Notes: a model not told the origin generated them from the sequence alone. A DNA stretch of 64,000 nt from Dactylonectria macrodidyma (GCA_020744425.1 JAGMUV010000024.1:868001-932000); one strand, 5' to 3'. Positions 10,577-22,230 are shown, counted from the stretch's first letter. Program-made: numbers and translations.

Positions 10577-12179
10577 TGGAGAATATGTCTAGGGTGGAAA
10601 AATGATTGTGATTGGATGAAAATATGATTGTGAAGCTTGATGGGTTGTTCACGGTCTGGCTGGGAAGAAGTGAAGGAGGATCTTGGGACGTCTTTGGCTC
10701 TTATAGCTGGACTGGACAACGCCAGCTTCTATTACTGGAATACACAGAGACAAAGGATCCTGCATGTCAGCGCCAGCTGAAAGATTAAACAAGGATTCAA
10801 GCATATGTAGAAAGCACTAGAGCTTGGGTTGGTCTAATGGCCTCCGCAATGTCAGGGTGCAGAGCAAGTCAACTCACGGATATGCAGGAGACACTGCTAG
10901 CATGTCATTGAACTGCAGGATTCAGCCCGTTCTCAGCCCTGGAATGAAATCATCGGCTTCATAGGGCTGCGCAGCGGATACAGTGCCGTGCTCACCCCGC
11001 CATGGTCGCAATTACGACCCCAGCTTAGAGGCAGAGATGATAACATGGAGAGGCAGTGCCAATGGGAATCATGATGGCTTCATTCAACCAGGAGGATCCG
11101 CAACACTATACGAAAAAGAGCCAACGCTTGCCAACTAGCCCCGAGTGGCTTCTGCAATGCAACACCAAGTGGTGATGACGTTCAAGCTCCCGTCAGCCCC
11201 CAGGATCAACCGAGGCAGCTCGCGTTTTCTAACTGCATTTGACATAGCGTTGGCTTCGAGATGAGATTGACGCTGATTGGTTCAGTCAGCCCAACGGCTT
11301 GATTCCACACCGTGTTCCCACTCTGCGGGCGTGGGTCTGACTTGGTTGCTGGCTCAGCCACAGCTGAATTGCATTTGACTCAATTGCACCAACGACGACT
11401 CACGAAATGAGCAATGGAATCATTCACCTGATGGATCCCTGAAATTACGCGGCAGCCTTGTTTAACCTCATCGTGGGGCGTTTCTCAACCTTCATTGTGT
11501 GGCGAAGAACCGATCTATGATCACTTCAGCCCCAGAGAGCCCGTCAATGGGTTCATCCCTGTTCCCTAAACCGATTGGCTACCCTTGTTTTCGGGATTGA
11601 GCGCAGCTCAAAGAATGGACCCCTGGACTAACAACCTCCCTCGGTCGCTCGCAGAATCGGGAGCCATGAGGCTTGGACTGGGACAAACGTCATTGTCGCG
11701 TCTACCCAGCCACTATAGTGGTGGTCCTGTTAATGGTTCAATGTCAGCTGCTCTTCACATTGGAGCCTCTAACATTTGAGAACTGTAGCAATGCTGCCTG
11801 AAACGTAGCTCGGTAGTTCGCAAAAAGCCCCATTTCAATTGAAGATTTGGAATGATCGTGACCCAGTAAGGCTGATGTTGTCGAATGTTTACCTGACTTC
11901 AACCATTCTAAAAGACCGATTGGTCTTATGGCCAGTTCCATTTTGTGATTCTTTGGGCCTTTCGTCATGAGCTGAGACATTGGAATGATAATCATGGAGG
12001 GAGCCAGCCTTGTACGACAGTGTCAAGACATGTTGAACTTGGTATAAGAGTCTTTTGACAAGATGCACGAAACTATGTTATCAAAACAGACAAGACAGAC
12101 ATTGAGCTCTTCAATCCATTGCTACAGCTGTAATTCACCCAGTTCAATTTGGTTAAACACTATACCAACGCCAATCCTA
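10577..12179. other. Intergenic, no supported gene
   Basis: About 1.6 kb between two divergent genes. The only ORFs are short (64 and 83 aa) and domainless. There are several CCGATTGG/ATTGGT patches (CCAAT-type, for example about 11570 and 11916), which could serve either gene. No repeats noticed. Confidence 0.5.
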
Positions 12180-12522
12180 ATGGCATCTTCAAGTGAGTAT
12201 TTCGAATCAAGTTTAGGAATAAGGCTGATCAGTTACAGGCAGAGACAGTGCCAAGGGCGGGAAGGACAAGAAGCAAAAGCAATCGGCCAAGGACAGCAAA
12301 AGACATGGCAAGAAATCGGTAGGCTCATGATTTCGATTCTAAGAGATTCATGAGGCAAACGTCTTACTTGAACAACAGAGTAGTTCATCGAAGCACAAGT
12401 CATCCAGTTCCCAGAGTGGCAACCCAAACCAGGGTCAGGGTGGGAACTCGACAGCGGGGCTTTGCCCTCCAGACTTTTTCTCCTTCTCGGACCCTGAGGA
12501 CTTTTTTGACGGGTTGGAATAA
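12180..12522 (+). CDS. Small Lys/Ser-rich protein with acidic aromatic tail (78 aa, three exons)
   Basis: Three exons (12180-12192, 12239-12318, 12379-12522) separated by introns of 46 and 60 nt with good GTGAGT/ACAG and GTAGGC/ACAG borders keep one frame to TAA at 12520-12522. The 78-aa product starts MASSS, has a block of Lys/Ser repeats to about residue 48, a Gln/Asn/Gly linker, and ends in an acidic-aromatic tail (PPDFFSFSDPEDFFDGLE). It has no known domain; the basic block could be a nuclear localisation signal and the tail resembles short activation or docking motifs. Its reality rests on the coherent splicing. It faces the 12.8 kb regulator tail-to-tail. Confidence 0.6.
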
Positions 12523-12827
12523 GACTTGACTTTTTATGAGTAAGGTCGGGGAAAAGATTGTGGCTGATTAGACAAAGTGGTAGCGTGCAAGCGATGGAGC
12601 GATGGGTTCTGTGCAGAGGTTTGATGTCTTTGTTGGTTTGTTTGATGGTCTGTTTTGTGTTCTAGAACAATACTTTTGAGATTCCTTCTATGAGTCAATG
12701 TTCGTCCCTTGTATTCTCGAGTGAATGTCTTGTCCGATCGCAATGAAGAATGTTTGACCAAGAAGACAAGCCCCAATGTCATGAATTGACAAGAGATTCA
12801 ACCACAACACTATCAAGGAAGAACAAC

Positions 12828-14534
12828 CTAATTCACTGCCACCATATCTGGACCTGAAAACAACTGCTGCGATGCCTGAACTTCATCGAGGTCCAAAGCC
12901 TGTTTAGTCAGATAAAAGCCAAACCCAGCTGGGTTGCCACCCTGAGCGTAACTCGCCGTCAAAGGGCTTTTCTCCAAGAGCTTTTTGGCCCATTCCTTTC
13001 CTTCAGACTCTTGTTCCAACACGCTCATCGCCATGCCCATGGGGAACAGATAGAGAAACGAAGGATCTTTACTGCGACAGTGATGCCGGCTCACCCATTC
13101 GAATGCGCGACAAACTTCCATGGCGGGATCGCGTACCGTCACTGACGCGCCTGGACGTCGAAGAGGCTCAAAGGACGCAAATCTAGCATCACCCTCGGGC
13201 ATGGTAGTGTCAGCGCAAGCCTCAATGCGACTGCCTGCGCCTAGAGGATCAGTCTTCCAAAGGAGGGCGAGGAGCCACATCAACGCGGCGTTATAGAGCA
13301 TGATTTCGGTGGCGGCCACAAACTTGCAGAACACGAGGCGATCGAGGTGTCTTGATGTTCCGATTGAGCCCAAGACAGCGGCAGCGGCGCCATTTGCTTG
13401 CCATGTCGTCCCATTGTCGACGCTGACCTGGTGCCCAGATTCCGCCTGCCACTTCCATCGCCACTGATACAGCGTCTTCAGTTGCACCTGAACCCTGTCG
13501 GCTATCTCTGTGCTCATATAAGGTGCTGGGGCTGCAGCCTTTTCAGAAGCTGCGTGATCTTGGAGAATGCTGGGTATCATGACGAGGATATCGAGGAGTT
13601 CGCTTTGCGGTGTCTTGGATGCCGGGTTGAGTTCCCACGGCACGGTTCGCCACTTGATGTCGTCTAGGAAAAGTCTTTGCTTGCCAACCAGACCAGCAAT
13701 GAGCTAAAGCGTCGGGTTAGTTGGGTTGACTCGATGATACAGCTTGATGCTCACCAATGTGGCCCTCGCGGCTTCAAACGCATTTAGGTAGGGTTGTTGT
13801 TGGAAAGCTTCGGGTCCGGAGATATGTAGTAAGCGTGCGATTCCTTTGAGGTGAAACATGGCTCCAATTCGATCAGCCTGAGATGCCTGTTATTTGTTAG
13901 CATTAATTGTCGGATTGTCGAATAACGACCTACCGCCTGCATCATCAACACCAGGATGGGAACCAACAGATCCTGCGAACACTCCATGCACCTGCCGAGA
14001 TCCGCTGCCAGCGTCTTTAGGCAATTTCCATACTTGATGACCCCCTCGAGTTCGATATTTGACTTGTGGTTCAACCTCCCAAAATTGGCTTGTGCAAGCG
14101 CCTTTGTCGTGTCGAAAGCGAGATCCCCAAGCTTGCCCTGGGCAGCCTGGTCCAACCAAAGGGCGCCGTACGAGCGCCAAACGAAGTTGGAAAACATGAA
14201 TGAGAAGCAAAAGTCGCCTTGGAATGCGACCAGGCTAAGCTCTGGGGGCGGAGACGAGATGCGGCTTATCGGCATGAACGGCTGGCTTGCTTCGTTTGGT
14301 CTTGGGAGAGTCATCTCTGGGAATGGTGCGGTCGACGTGTGATGCCAGAGTTGAGCTCGTTGGTAACCAAGGCATTCGAAGCCGCCTTTGGTGCATCGAA
14401 CACAGGTGGGCTTTGTTTCATCTGGGTAGGGTCAGCAATGGCAGGGTAGACAAAGGACGCTGGAACTTACCACATTTGACCCGACGCTTCCGACAGGTAT
14501 TGCAGCCTTTGCTGCGACCGGGAACGCCCACCAT
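12828..14534 (-). CDS. Zn2Cys6 fungal transcription factor
   Basis: Four exons (14534-14471, 14421-13934, 13886-13755, 13703-12828) with introns of 49, 47 and 51 nt, all in phase, give 519 aa. The N-terminus (MVGVPGRSKGCNTCRKRRVK) plus the exon-2 start (KPTCVRC...GFEC) form a complete binuclear zinc cluster, split by intron 1 at the usual place. Exon 3 carries the common HLKGIARLL..SGPEAFQ motif of the fungal-specific TF domain. The rest is helical and likely ligand-responsive. Nuclear regulator; targets unknown. No obvious pathway genes are adjacent except the secreted hydrolase upstream (15.5-16.8 kb). Confidence 0.88.
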
Positions 14535-15477
14535 TTGGAGGAGTAGAGCTGGGTCTAGTATTGGAGACGGATGCAATCTTGGGAGGATTGGCGATTGACG
14601 TACGCGATGTCGATACTAGAAGATGCTGAGGCCAGTGATTGCGCAGTGTCGATAGAAAAGGGTGATGTGATGCTTGTGTTGGAGAATTCCATGTGTCAGC
14701 CTGCGGGTTTATCGCTCAATCAAGAGTCACAATGTCGAAAACTGTCTTGTGCTTCCCTATCGGCGCGACCAAGACATCTAATAGATGGTCAAACGTCCAA
14801 GACAAACGCCAAGACGCACGACCAACGCGGAATAGCCGTATATGAGGCAGAATTCAGGCATATTCACCATCGGGGATCACCAAAACTCAGCCCAAGAAAT
14901 CGCCGGCTTCCCCGAGCACTTGTCGGGCCGCTACAGACACGGGTGGTCATCCCGGACGCCCGCTGGAGGGGGGATCTTGTAGGGCTGAGCAATGATTCTA
15001 CATCCGCTATTCGTGCAAAAGTGCCCTGTAGCGCTCGCTGTGGTCGGCGCTAATCTCTGCACACGTCAGCCCATGCGTCCCGTCCCACCCACTCTGGAGA
15101 TTGCCGATGTCAAGCAATTGTCTAATGGGCGTGTGCAATCGAGGGCGACACATTTGTCCCTTGTTAATAGCTTGGACTAGATTTTATCATTCTTGGTCCA
15201 TTCGGTACTGTAGAGAGCGACGTCAAGATACAGGGTTGCCGGGGTAGCTTCTCATGCACTGAGACCCCCAGACAAACACCACGAACCAGGAGGGATCAAT
15301 CCGGAATCAACATCTTTCTCGTATTTTCATCTCTGTCCACGCAACGGCGACTCAAACATCATAAAAGAAACGAAAGAAAGTCAAAATTATACTCATTAGC
15401 AACATTCCACCACGTCAACAAAGCCCGTCCACCCCGCCGCCCCAATCCCTTCCCATATCCTTCACGTCCCCTTCACC
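14535..15477. other. Intergenic, no supported gene
   Basis: Upstream region of the regulator and 3' flank of the hydrolase at 15478. ORFs here (up to 160 aa at 14571-15053) overlap the regulator's leader and have no domain. Confidence 0.55.
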
Positions 15478-16819
15478 TCAAAGTCCATTGGTCTTCAAGA
15501 AGCTCGTAATCACCTCATAGGCAGCAGTGGCGTTCTGATGGAAGTTGAAGTTGTGGCTCGCGTTCGGGTGCAGGTACGGCGTGAACTTGGCGTTTTTCCA
15601 AATGGTTCGTGCAGGTTCTTCGAAGACGCCCTCGCATTCTCCGTCGCAGACGATGTAGTCGTTCTTTCCAGTGATGGCCTACCATTGTCAGTCGCTTGCT
15701 TTGTTACCTGAACGAAGTGTACTCACCAGTGCAGCGCCCTTGAAACCACTTGCGTCAAAGTTGCCGTCCGTGATGGTGAGGAACTCGCCGATTGCGAAAG
15801 GCTGCTTGTACTCTTCGCAGTACGACGCAGTCGGTATGTCGTAGAAGGGATATTTGAAGTATCTTGAAGCATCCCACGGTCAGTTCTATGGTCACGAATC
15901 TTGGGAAAGAAGACTCACGAGCTGATTTGAGCAAACTGGTCCACCCAGGTCAAGTACCCAGGGTTCAGCGTGCTGTAGAGACTTGGATTCTGTAGCGAAG
16001 CGATTCGAGGCACAAATGAGCGAAGGAGACCATTTCCATTGATCGCGCTGGTGTTGTAGGCGATGCCTGTCAAGACCGCACCATCTGCCAAGGTTGGGTT
16101 CTCCGCCACCGTGAAGTGCGTGATGAAGGAGCCAAAGGAAAAGCCCATGAGGACCAACTTCCCAGGCTTGCCGAATGTTCCAGTGTACTTGCCGGACTTG
16201 ACAAGCTTGGCGAGTTCGACAAGAATGGCCTTTTGGATGCGAAGCTGGTTGGTGAAGCCAGATACCCTGGAGCGCGTTAGTAATGACAAAGGGTTTTCAG
16301 GGAGGGAATGCATGCGCCATACTTCTCAGATTGACCCGTTCCAAGACGGTCATAGAACCAAACAGAGTAGCCTTTGCTGATGGCGTGCTTCACAAAGTTG
16401 TAATCGTCGGGCTGGTACGCAGAGTTCCAGTGGCTTCGGGCTTGTCCAATGCCATGAGTGGCGAGGATGATGGTCTTCTTCTTGTCGCCTCCCTTGGGTG
16501 TGCAAAATGACGCTGCGAGAGCGTAGGAAGCAGTTTCGTTCTTCGTTCCCACAACAGGACTTGGGAAGCCAGCACCGGGTCGACTAGTCAGCGAAGTGAG
16601 AAACCCCTCCAGAGCGTAGTCGTCCTTCCAGTCGGGGAAGTTGAAGACGAGGTTCTCTGATGTCACAGTAACGGGGACTTTGTACTCCCAGCAGTCGGCG
16701 TTGGGAGGATAGTAGGGCTGGGTCAAGGCGACGCCGCTGTCGGCAGGGATGCTGTATTGGCTCTTTGCGAGGGAGCTGCTGGCGAGGAGCGAGAGGACGG
16801 TGGTCTGAAGAGCTCGCAT
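15478..16819 (-). CDS. Secreted alpha/beta hydrolase
   Basis: Four exons (16819-16323, 16266-15919, 15862-15727, 15678-15478) with introns of 56, 56 and 48 nt give 393 aa. A signal peptide is evident (about 20 residues ending SLAKS). The HG.GQARSHW region supplies the oxyanion loop, GFSFGS is the nucleophile elbow, the acid is probably in TGKNDY, and the histidine in ASHNFNFH. Several N-glycosylation sequons (for example NETA, NTSA, NATA) fit secretion. It resembles fungal extracellular lipase/esterase-like proteins of undefined substrate. Confidence 0.85.
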
Positions 16820-17413
16820 TTTGGCGGATGTTGTCTGTCGGAAGAGTGCGCGAAGAGGTGGTCGGGAGTAATAAGGATAGAGATCACCAAGACTAGGCGT
16901 CGATGTGAGGTTATATAGACATTATTGCGGCTCGCGGCTCGCATCGCAGCGATAAATGTTGAATCGTTTGTTGCTGAGGCTAGGTCAGCCATCTCGTGGA
17001 TTGCGTCTGCAAGGAGAGAAAGTGCAACTGCAGAACGCCATCGTCAGCTCGCATCCCTATGGCAAAAGAAAAGCCACTGCGCCAAGTGGACTTACGTGAG
17101 GCGAACAGATGATGACATTGAGACGACTAGGCGCCATCCCGCTTTTGGAGACATTCCACGATGCGATTATTTCAGCCAAAGTCGTGGGTTTCGGCAGTTC
17201 GTAAAGGCCGATTTTGTCGGCAGAGTAGTCCAGTCCATGTTCCTGGTTCCTGGACTTGTCAGTTCATCCCAAGATTGCATGGGCATACACTTACTTCAGC
17301 AGTCCTGGTCAAGTAGACTAGGCACCATTCACTGGCTCGGCGAAAGCGCCAGAGCCCTTTGTCCATCATCATGGACACCACGTCCCACCCCGAACAATTG
17401 AACATGGTACCCT
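16820..17413. other. Intergenic, no supported gene
   Basis: Contains the promoter of the secreted hydrolase (TATATA near 16911) and the 3' flank of the next gene. Nothing else recognised. Confidence 0.55.
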
Positions 17414-19081
17414 TCAGCGGATCTCTGGGAGCACCAGGGTCCTCTTCCCGCCGTCTTCGACAACGCTGACGAGCTGGCAGGCGTGTCTGTGCCTGGGGCA
17501 ACCCTGAGGCTGGAACGCTCGCCTTGCATCTGCACCCCAGTATCGGACATGCTCCAGGCAGTACAGGACACCAAGGTCACCCTCTTGGAGCAGCTCCCGC
17601 AAGCTTTGACAGCCTTCGGCATCTTGCAAAAGCTTCAGTGTGCGCAAGGCGACATGCTCGGCGGGGCCTGCGATGTGTAGATCCACGGTCTGCTCAGCAA
17701 CTTTTGCAAAGTGGCGAGAGAGTGGATTTGACTCGAGGCGCTGCCTCGCCTCGTCCATGCGCGAGGCATGGGAGAGGGCATCAGCCCTGAGCTGGTTGGC
17801 CTCTGTCAGCTGACTACGAAGGGACTCTGTCTCTGCGCTTATCCGCGACGAGCGCAGAGTGAGGTCGCTTGATTGCGAGAAGAGGACATCGAGCTCGTCT
17901 TTGACCTTGGCAGTCTGACGCTCGTGCTGGGACACGAGTTGGCTTGCCTCGGCCTTCGATTGGGATAGGGACCGTCTAGCCTCTTCCTTGTCCTTCTCGG
18001 CCTCGTCCAAACGAAGTTGCAAGCCGGACAGAAAGACCTCGAGGTCATTGATGGCCGAGAGGGAGCTGGAATTCTTCTCTTCCAAGTTCCGACAGTTAGC
18101 CGACAGTCTGTCCGTCTCCATTTGGTGATTGGCCATGTGCTGATCCATCTCCCTCTGGAGGTTGGCTTTTTGCTCGTCCATCTCCTTTTGGTGACGGACC
18201 TTCAAGGTATCCATTTCCTTCTGGAAGCTGGCTTTTTGCTCGTCCATCTCCTTTTGGTGACGGGCATATTGATGTATCATCGTGTTGTAGCGGTCAACTG
18301 GCTCATCCTGGAGCGCCCTCTGAGTGGATTCTAGCTCCTGCCTGATGCCGGTGACAGGTTCACTTGCCTCCACTGCATCAGGCATGGCAATGTCCTCGAC
18401 CTTCGGCTCAATGCCGGCGCGACCAGTCTGGAACAGGCCCGCGAGCGACCGCCCGTCGACAGCACGCCTTTCAGAGATAGGCCATCGGCGCCGAGCATCC
18501 TGGGGGATGGGAAAGGCGAGCAGGCCCACGTTAGCCGTACGGGTACTGGCTTGGGTATGCCTAAGGAGCCAAGCCGCGCCCTCTCCACTGTTGGTGATGG
18601 CCAGGAAAGCATCATTCACCATTGGCATTCGGGTCATGACGTTGCTCTGAGGGCCACCACCTTTAGAGGAGTTGAAGGCGTTTAGGCTCAAAGGCTGGCC
18701 AGGGTCATTGCCCAAAACCTCCATGGCCATGCTCGTGACATCAGTGAGGACATCCGGGGGCGCGAAGTGGCCACCACGGGCATCGGCAGAAGCACGCACA
18801 GGGTTGGTGAAGCCGCTACCTGGGACAGAGCCACCACCTGAAGAAAAGCCTGCAGATGCAGGGTCCCCGGTGGCAGGACCACCTGAAGTAGAGCCTCCAG
18901 ATGCCGGGTGTCTGGGGCTACGGTACGCAGAGTTTGGCTCTGACAGACGGTTGGGGATCGGACGGCTAGGGCCAACGGCACGTCGTCGCTGTCCAGGTCC
19001 ATGCCGATTTCGTTGATTTAGGCGAGCTTGCCGCACGTCATTGCCGAAGTTGGCGTGGTCGGAACGGTTGGTTGTCGACAT
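17414..19081 (-). CDS. Arg-rich, coiled-coil accessory protein (paralogous family member A)
   Basis: A single-exon gene of 555 aa from ATG 19081. The first 45 residues are Arg/Asn-rich and resemble the starts of the genes at 22674 and 28454. A Gly/Ser/Pro-rich linker follows, then a module (about residues 165-215) with the pattern EGAAWLL..Q...T..VGLLAFPIP...RWP that recurs in the 22674 gene. Residues about 260-460 are a long coiled coil with an internal repeat (HQKEMDEQKA/QKEMD units). A C-terminal domain contains CQSLRELLQEGDLGVLYC. No known domain. Its leader is made of CATCACC repeats, shared with its relatives. Expression is probably set by the bidirectional promoter at 19082-19392. Confidence 0.75.
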   Translation of the reverse strand: MSTTNRSDHANFGNDVRQARLNQRNRHGPGQRRRAVGPSRPIPNRLSEPNSAYRSPRHPASGGSTSGGPATGDPASAGFSSGGGSVPGSGFTNPVRASADARGGHFAPPDVLTDVTSMAMEVLGNDPGQPLSLNAFNSSKGGGPQSNVMTRMPMVNDAFLAITNSGEGAAWLLRHTQASTRTANVGLLAFPIPQDARRRWPISERRAVDGRSLAGLFQTGRAGIEPKVEDIAMPDAVEASEPVTGIRQELESTQRALQDEPVDRYNTMIHQYARHQKEMDEQKASFQKEMDTLKVRHQKEMDEQKANLQREMDQHMANHQMETDRLSANCRNLEEKNSSSLSAINDLEVFLSGLQLRLDEAEKDKEEARRSLSQSKAEASQLVSQHERQTAKVKDELDVLFSQSSDLTLRSSRISAETESLRSQLTEANQLRADALSHASRMDEARQRLESNPLSRHFAKVAEQTVDLHIAGPAEHVALRTLKLLQDAEGCQSLRELLQEGDLGVLYCLEHVRYWGADARRAFQPQGCPRHRHACQLVSVVEDGGKRTLVLPEIR

Positions 19082-19392
19082 GGTGATGGCGAGGGTGATG
19101 GCGAGGGTGATGGTGATGTTAAGGGTGATGTTGAAGTTTGGGAAAACAAGGAGTCACCTGCGGCAAATTGAGCAAGCTCCAATGAATTCTGCTACGTGCA
19201 GACGGGACAAAAGGTGCAAACGACTACGGGTGCATACAGCTGCCAACCCAACATGACTGGTCGGCATCGTGGGTTGGCAGTGCAAACAGCTGTCAACTAA
19301 CTTCACGCACCAAGTTGGCAGCTTCACCTTTCCTCCGGCACATATCAACACACCACACCACGTATCACAACCACATATCGCAATACGACACT
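19082..19392. promoter_or_regulatory. Bidirectional promoter with shared core and CAGCTG motifs
   Basis: It separates head-to-head genes at 19081 (-) and 19393 (+). On the minus strand, 19207-19157 holds a core (TCCCGTCTGCACGT...TTGGAGCTTGCTC) nearly repeated at 22565-22614 and 28355-28405. On the plus side, 19304-19327 (CACGCACCAAGTTGGCAGC) is nearly repeated in inverse orientation at 22281-22305. Between them lie CAGCTG palindromes (about 19238 and 19288), GTTGGCAG and TCAACTAAC. The CATCACC-rich leader runs from 19081 to about 19125. Confidence 0.6.
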
Positions 19393-20103
19393 ATGCGGCG
19401 AACGAGAAGCAGCGGCAGCGTCGGCAGCGACGACTACATAAGGAGCGGCTTCCGGGACCGAGCCGCAAGAGCCTTCCATCGGCATTGGGACCAGCATGTC
19501 AACGCGATGAGGACCGAGCTGAACCCACCCTTTTCGCGCGAGGATTGCGTGACACCAGGCAATTTCGCCAGTCCCGAGCCGACGTACGACGAGTTCTGGA
19601 CGCCAGAGCGCGAGCGCCAGTTCCAAATACGCTGGAAAGCCTCTGACCCTTGTTCCCACACCCAGGCTTTAGGACACAAGGACATAGGACTACGTCAGCT
19701 GTTTGCTACATGGATCCGGCGGTTCGGGACGGACCCCATTTCTCTGCTCACCAGAGCCGAGATTTCTCTACCAATTAGCGGTGGTAAGTCAAGCGACTCG
19801 TTCTGGAGACGCAAGTTCTGCAAGAGACTAGTGCTCATAGCCTCGCATCCCATGGTGCAGAATGGGGCGACGTTTGTTCTGATCCTGCGATGGGCGACCA
19901 TCTGTCGTACCGGCAGCCGTCGCCCTTTACGGTGGGACCAGGGCCCAACGTCGTGCACTATCATACAACATCTGTGTACGTCCGAGAACCCCGAAAATGA
20001 GTTGATGACCGAGTTTCTCAACAGGCTTCACGGCGAGTTCTCGGACCAGCCCATCAATAGGATCAATAGGACTTCGCTGTTAAGACGGATGCGAGGACCT
20101 TAG
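19393..20103 (+). CDS. Hypothetical accessory protein (236 aa)
   Basis: A single ORF from ATG 19393, which lies about 66 bp after the shared promoter block. It is Arg-rich with many Trp/Phe residues (for example EFWTPERERQFQIRW), and has no signal peptide, membrane segment or known motif. It forms a divergent pair with the coiled-coil gene at 19081. The arrangement matches the pair at 22230/22674, but I cannot see convincing protein similarity to the 22230 gene. Function unknown. Confidence 0.55.
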   Translation: MRRTRSSGSVGSDDYIRSGFRDRAARAFHRHWDQHVNAMRTELNPPFSREDCVTPGNFASPEPTYDEFWTPERERQFQIRWKASDPCSHTQALGHKDIGLRQLFATWIRRFGTDPISLLTRAEISLPISGGKSSDSFWRRKFCKRLVLIASHPMVQNGATFVLILRWATICRTGSRRPLRWDQGPTSCTIIQHLCTSENPENELMTEFLNRLHGEFSDQPINRINRTSLLRRMRGP

Positions 20104-20624
20104 GCGAGGATTCCGAATCCACTTTCGACAAACCCGAGCCGCACGATTACAGTGGCCATCGAAAGTGCTACTACATCAGGAGGTCTATCCAGGCCACAAG
20201 TCGAGAAAATTTCATCCTCTCCTGGGTCGCTTTTATGCCGACCAGATGATCGAAGTCTCCTATCCCTAATGAAAAACCGGTGCGTGAGTCTTAACGGCCG
20301 AGACAGCCACCTAACCAAGGAGCACTACTGACCTTCTCTCAAGCGTTTTAATTAGCACTACAACAAGAATCCCAGAGGCTCATTACGTCGAGAATGTTGC
20401 AAGCGACAAACCTGTAGGGGTATCAAGCTTCCAATGGTCTTCATCACTCTAACCGAACAAATAGATCTTTCCCAACTTCAACGCGGTGCCAGAATTGCCG
20501 TGGGGAGTTCAACGCCCGCTCATTGCCCCTCTGTCCGACATTGCCTATAACGACAAGCCGCGACGGCCACGGTGGGCAGAGGTTGCCTACGCAATTGCAA
20601 TGCCCAAGTTCTAAGAATGGAAAT
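20104..20624. other. Intergenic, no supported gene
   Basis: Only a 72-aa domainless minus ORF. Nothing recognised. Confidence 0.5.
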
Positions 20625-21102
20625 TCAACGTGCCAAATTTATAAAGGCCTTCCACAGTCGTCTTTGGCAGTGTAAAGAACTCCTTGAGGATGGTTTCGCA
20701 ATCGCAACTGTGACAGATTCGTTCATTTTGGGAGCCTCCTCCCTGATTGCTTCCACTACCTCTGGTGTGATCTTCTTAGCCAGTGCCTCTGGCAAAGTCA
20801 AGTATTTGTGCGCCAGGACGCCCACAATGACGAGGAGCAGCATCCAGCTAAGCATAGTCGCCCCGGCAGACCCAAAGAAAATCCCGACAATGACCGCGAT
20901 CCCAGCATGCTTGGCGGCGACGACGAGCATGTGCTGGACTGCCGCCTGACTCAGGGCGATAACGACAGCCTTCATGATCGCCACCTTGACAATGGGGCAT
21001 AGTCGTCGCGGCACCCAGCATATGAGCTAGAGCGAGGCCAATCTTCGTGTTTAGCAGGTAGTGCATGTTGGCTGAGATGACTTCGTGTGTGTGCTGTGCC
21101 AT
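20625..21102 (-). pseudogene. Frameshifted small membrane-protein gene
   Basis: An ATG at 21102 opens MAQHTHEVISANMHYLL.., which stays protein-like to about 20995. The natural continuation (alternating hydrophobic segments: VVIALSQAAVQHMLVVAAKH, then IAVIVGIFFGSAG and MLSWMLLLVIVGVLAHKYL) lies in another frame, reached by dropping one base near a CCCC run at about 20993-20998. Two or three membrane segments are followed by a helical tail ending at 20625. The two halves are complementary and neither is complete alone, so I read this as one broken gene. Sequencing error in the homopolymer is possible. Function unknown. Confidence 0.45.
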
Positions 21103-21651
21103 CGCTGGACGACACGTGGAAGGCATTGTCTTTGCGCCGAGTGGGGTTGTCTGTGCAAACGAGGACGTCTCCAACGGCCATGATTCCGTCTTCGAACGAT
21201 GCGGCGATACTTCCGCCCTCCTACTGAATTGGCTGTTCGCTCCATCGAGGGCGAGTTGTTGCTGCCAGGACCGACTGACGACATTGCGTCAACTGGTAGT
21301 GTGAGGAGTGGCTTCATCTACATCACCCAGACCTCTGTAGCCGTGTATAGAATGTTAGTATTAATATGATATCTCCTAGGCGAATCTCTCATACGAAGCG
21401 GTCTACGATGTGGGATTTGTCGGTTATCACGGTTGAGGTCGGTGAGCGTAGCCGATGCGGCCAGGGCTGAGTAACATCCTCTTCTTGATTGGAACTAACA
21501 TAAGCGGGGAAAGGTTTCGCTGCTTCTCCTTCTCTTGCGGAGGGATCTCGGCGACGGCGTCTTCGACAGCCTTATGCTCTTTCATGACGTGCCTGTCGTC
21601 CTTGGACAGTCCGCACAGACGAGCTCTGGGAAACGAGGTGTCGTAGAGAAG
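21103..21651. other. No supported gene
   Basis: Holds the presumed 5' flank of the broken membrane-protein gene and the 3' flank of the gene at 21652. Short ORFs only, overlapping on both strands. Confidence 0.45.
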
Positions 21652-22230
21652 TTAGCGAGCGCTCTTCTCACCATTGTCGAAGTCGCCACTGCCTTCCGTA
21701 CCAGCATTCTGCTCGGCGATGAGACGCCTCATCGCGGCGTCGAGGTCGGCTCTTAGATCTCTTATCGAGGGCTCAGAGACCTTTGGGGCGGTCCCTGCAA
21801 TGATCAGAGCCCGAAGAGACCGATACAGGGCCGACGTCCCCTCTCGCGGGTCGACTGTCGGGGGGGATGGCCAAGGCCAGACGGGAGGGCGGGGGCAGTG
21901 TTGGACTGATGAGGTTAGAAGTGAAATGAACTCAGGATGGTGTACTTACAACCAAGTTTCCACAGGCGCTGATGCGCTTTCCAGGCGAAGATGTCGTGCG
22001 GGACATGAGTCTCGCCAGCCTCGTGCAGCTCCCTAGCCACTTGCCACCTAGCCTCGACTTCCAGATCTGCGGCCTCTGATTCCCTGACGAGGGCGCCCAG
22101 CTTGAAGCAGGTAAACAGGTAAGCTCGCCTTTTAGCGTTGGTTGGATTGTTGCCAACCCATGGAACGAGTATGGAGCTGTACAGGGGGGCCAACGAGGCC
22201 GAGGGAAGACAGAGTTGGATTGTTGGACAT
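21652..22230 (-). pseudogene. Accessory gene with probable one-base frameshift near its start
   Basis: ATG 22230 follows a CATCACC-type leader like those of its relatives and reads MSNNPTLSSLGL before running into the wrong frame at about 22186-22206; removing one base restores a long frame (LAPLYSSILVPWVGNN... onward). A 44-nt intron (21906-21949, GTAAGT/CAG, CTAAC branch) leads to a second exon ending GEKSAR with TAA at 21654-21652. Without the extra base the product would be 177 aa, mostly helical and acidic, with no known domain. It shares the inverse CACGCAACCAAGTTG promoter block with the 19393 gene. Broken gene or assembly indel. Confidence 0.5.

Noticed and set aside
18017..19016. Plus-strand ORFs of 105-114 aa, one Leu/His-rich
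   Set aside because: Antisense to the coiled-coil gene; the repeats are the complement of its heptads.
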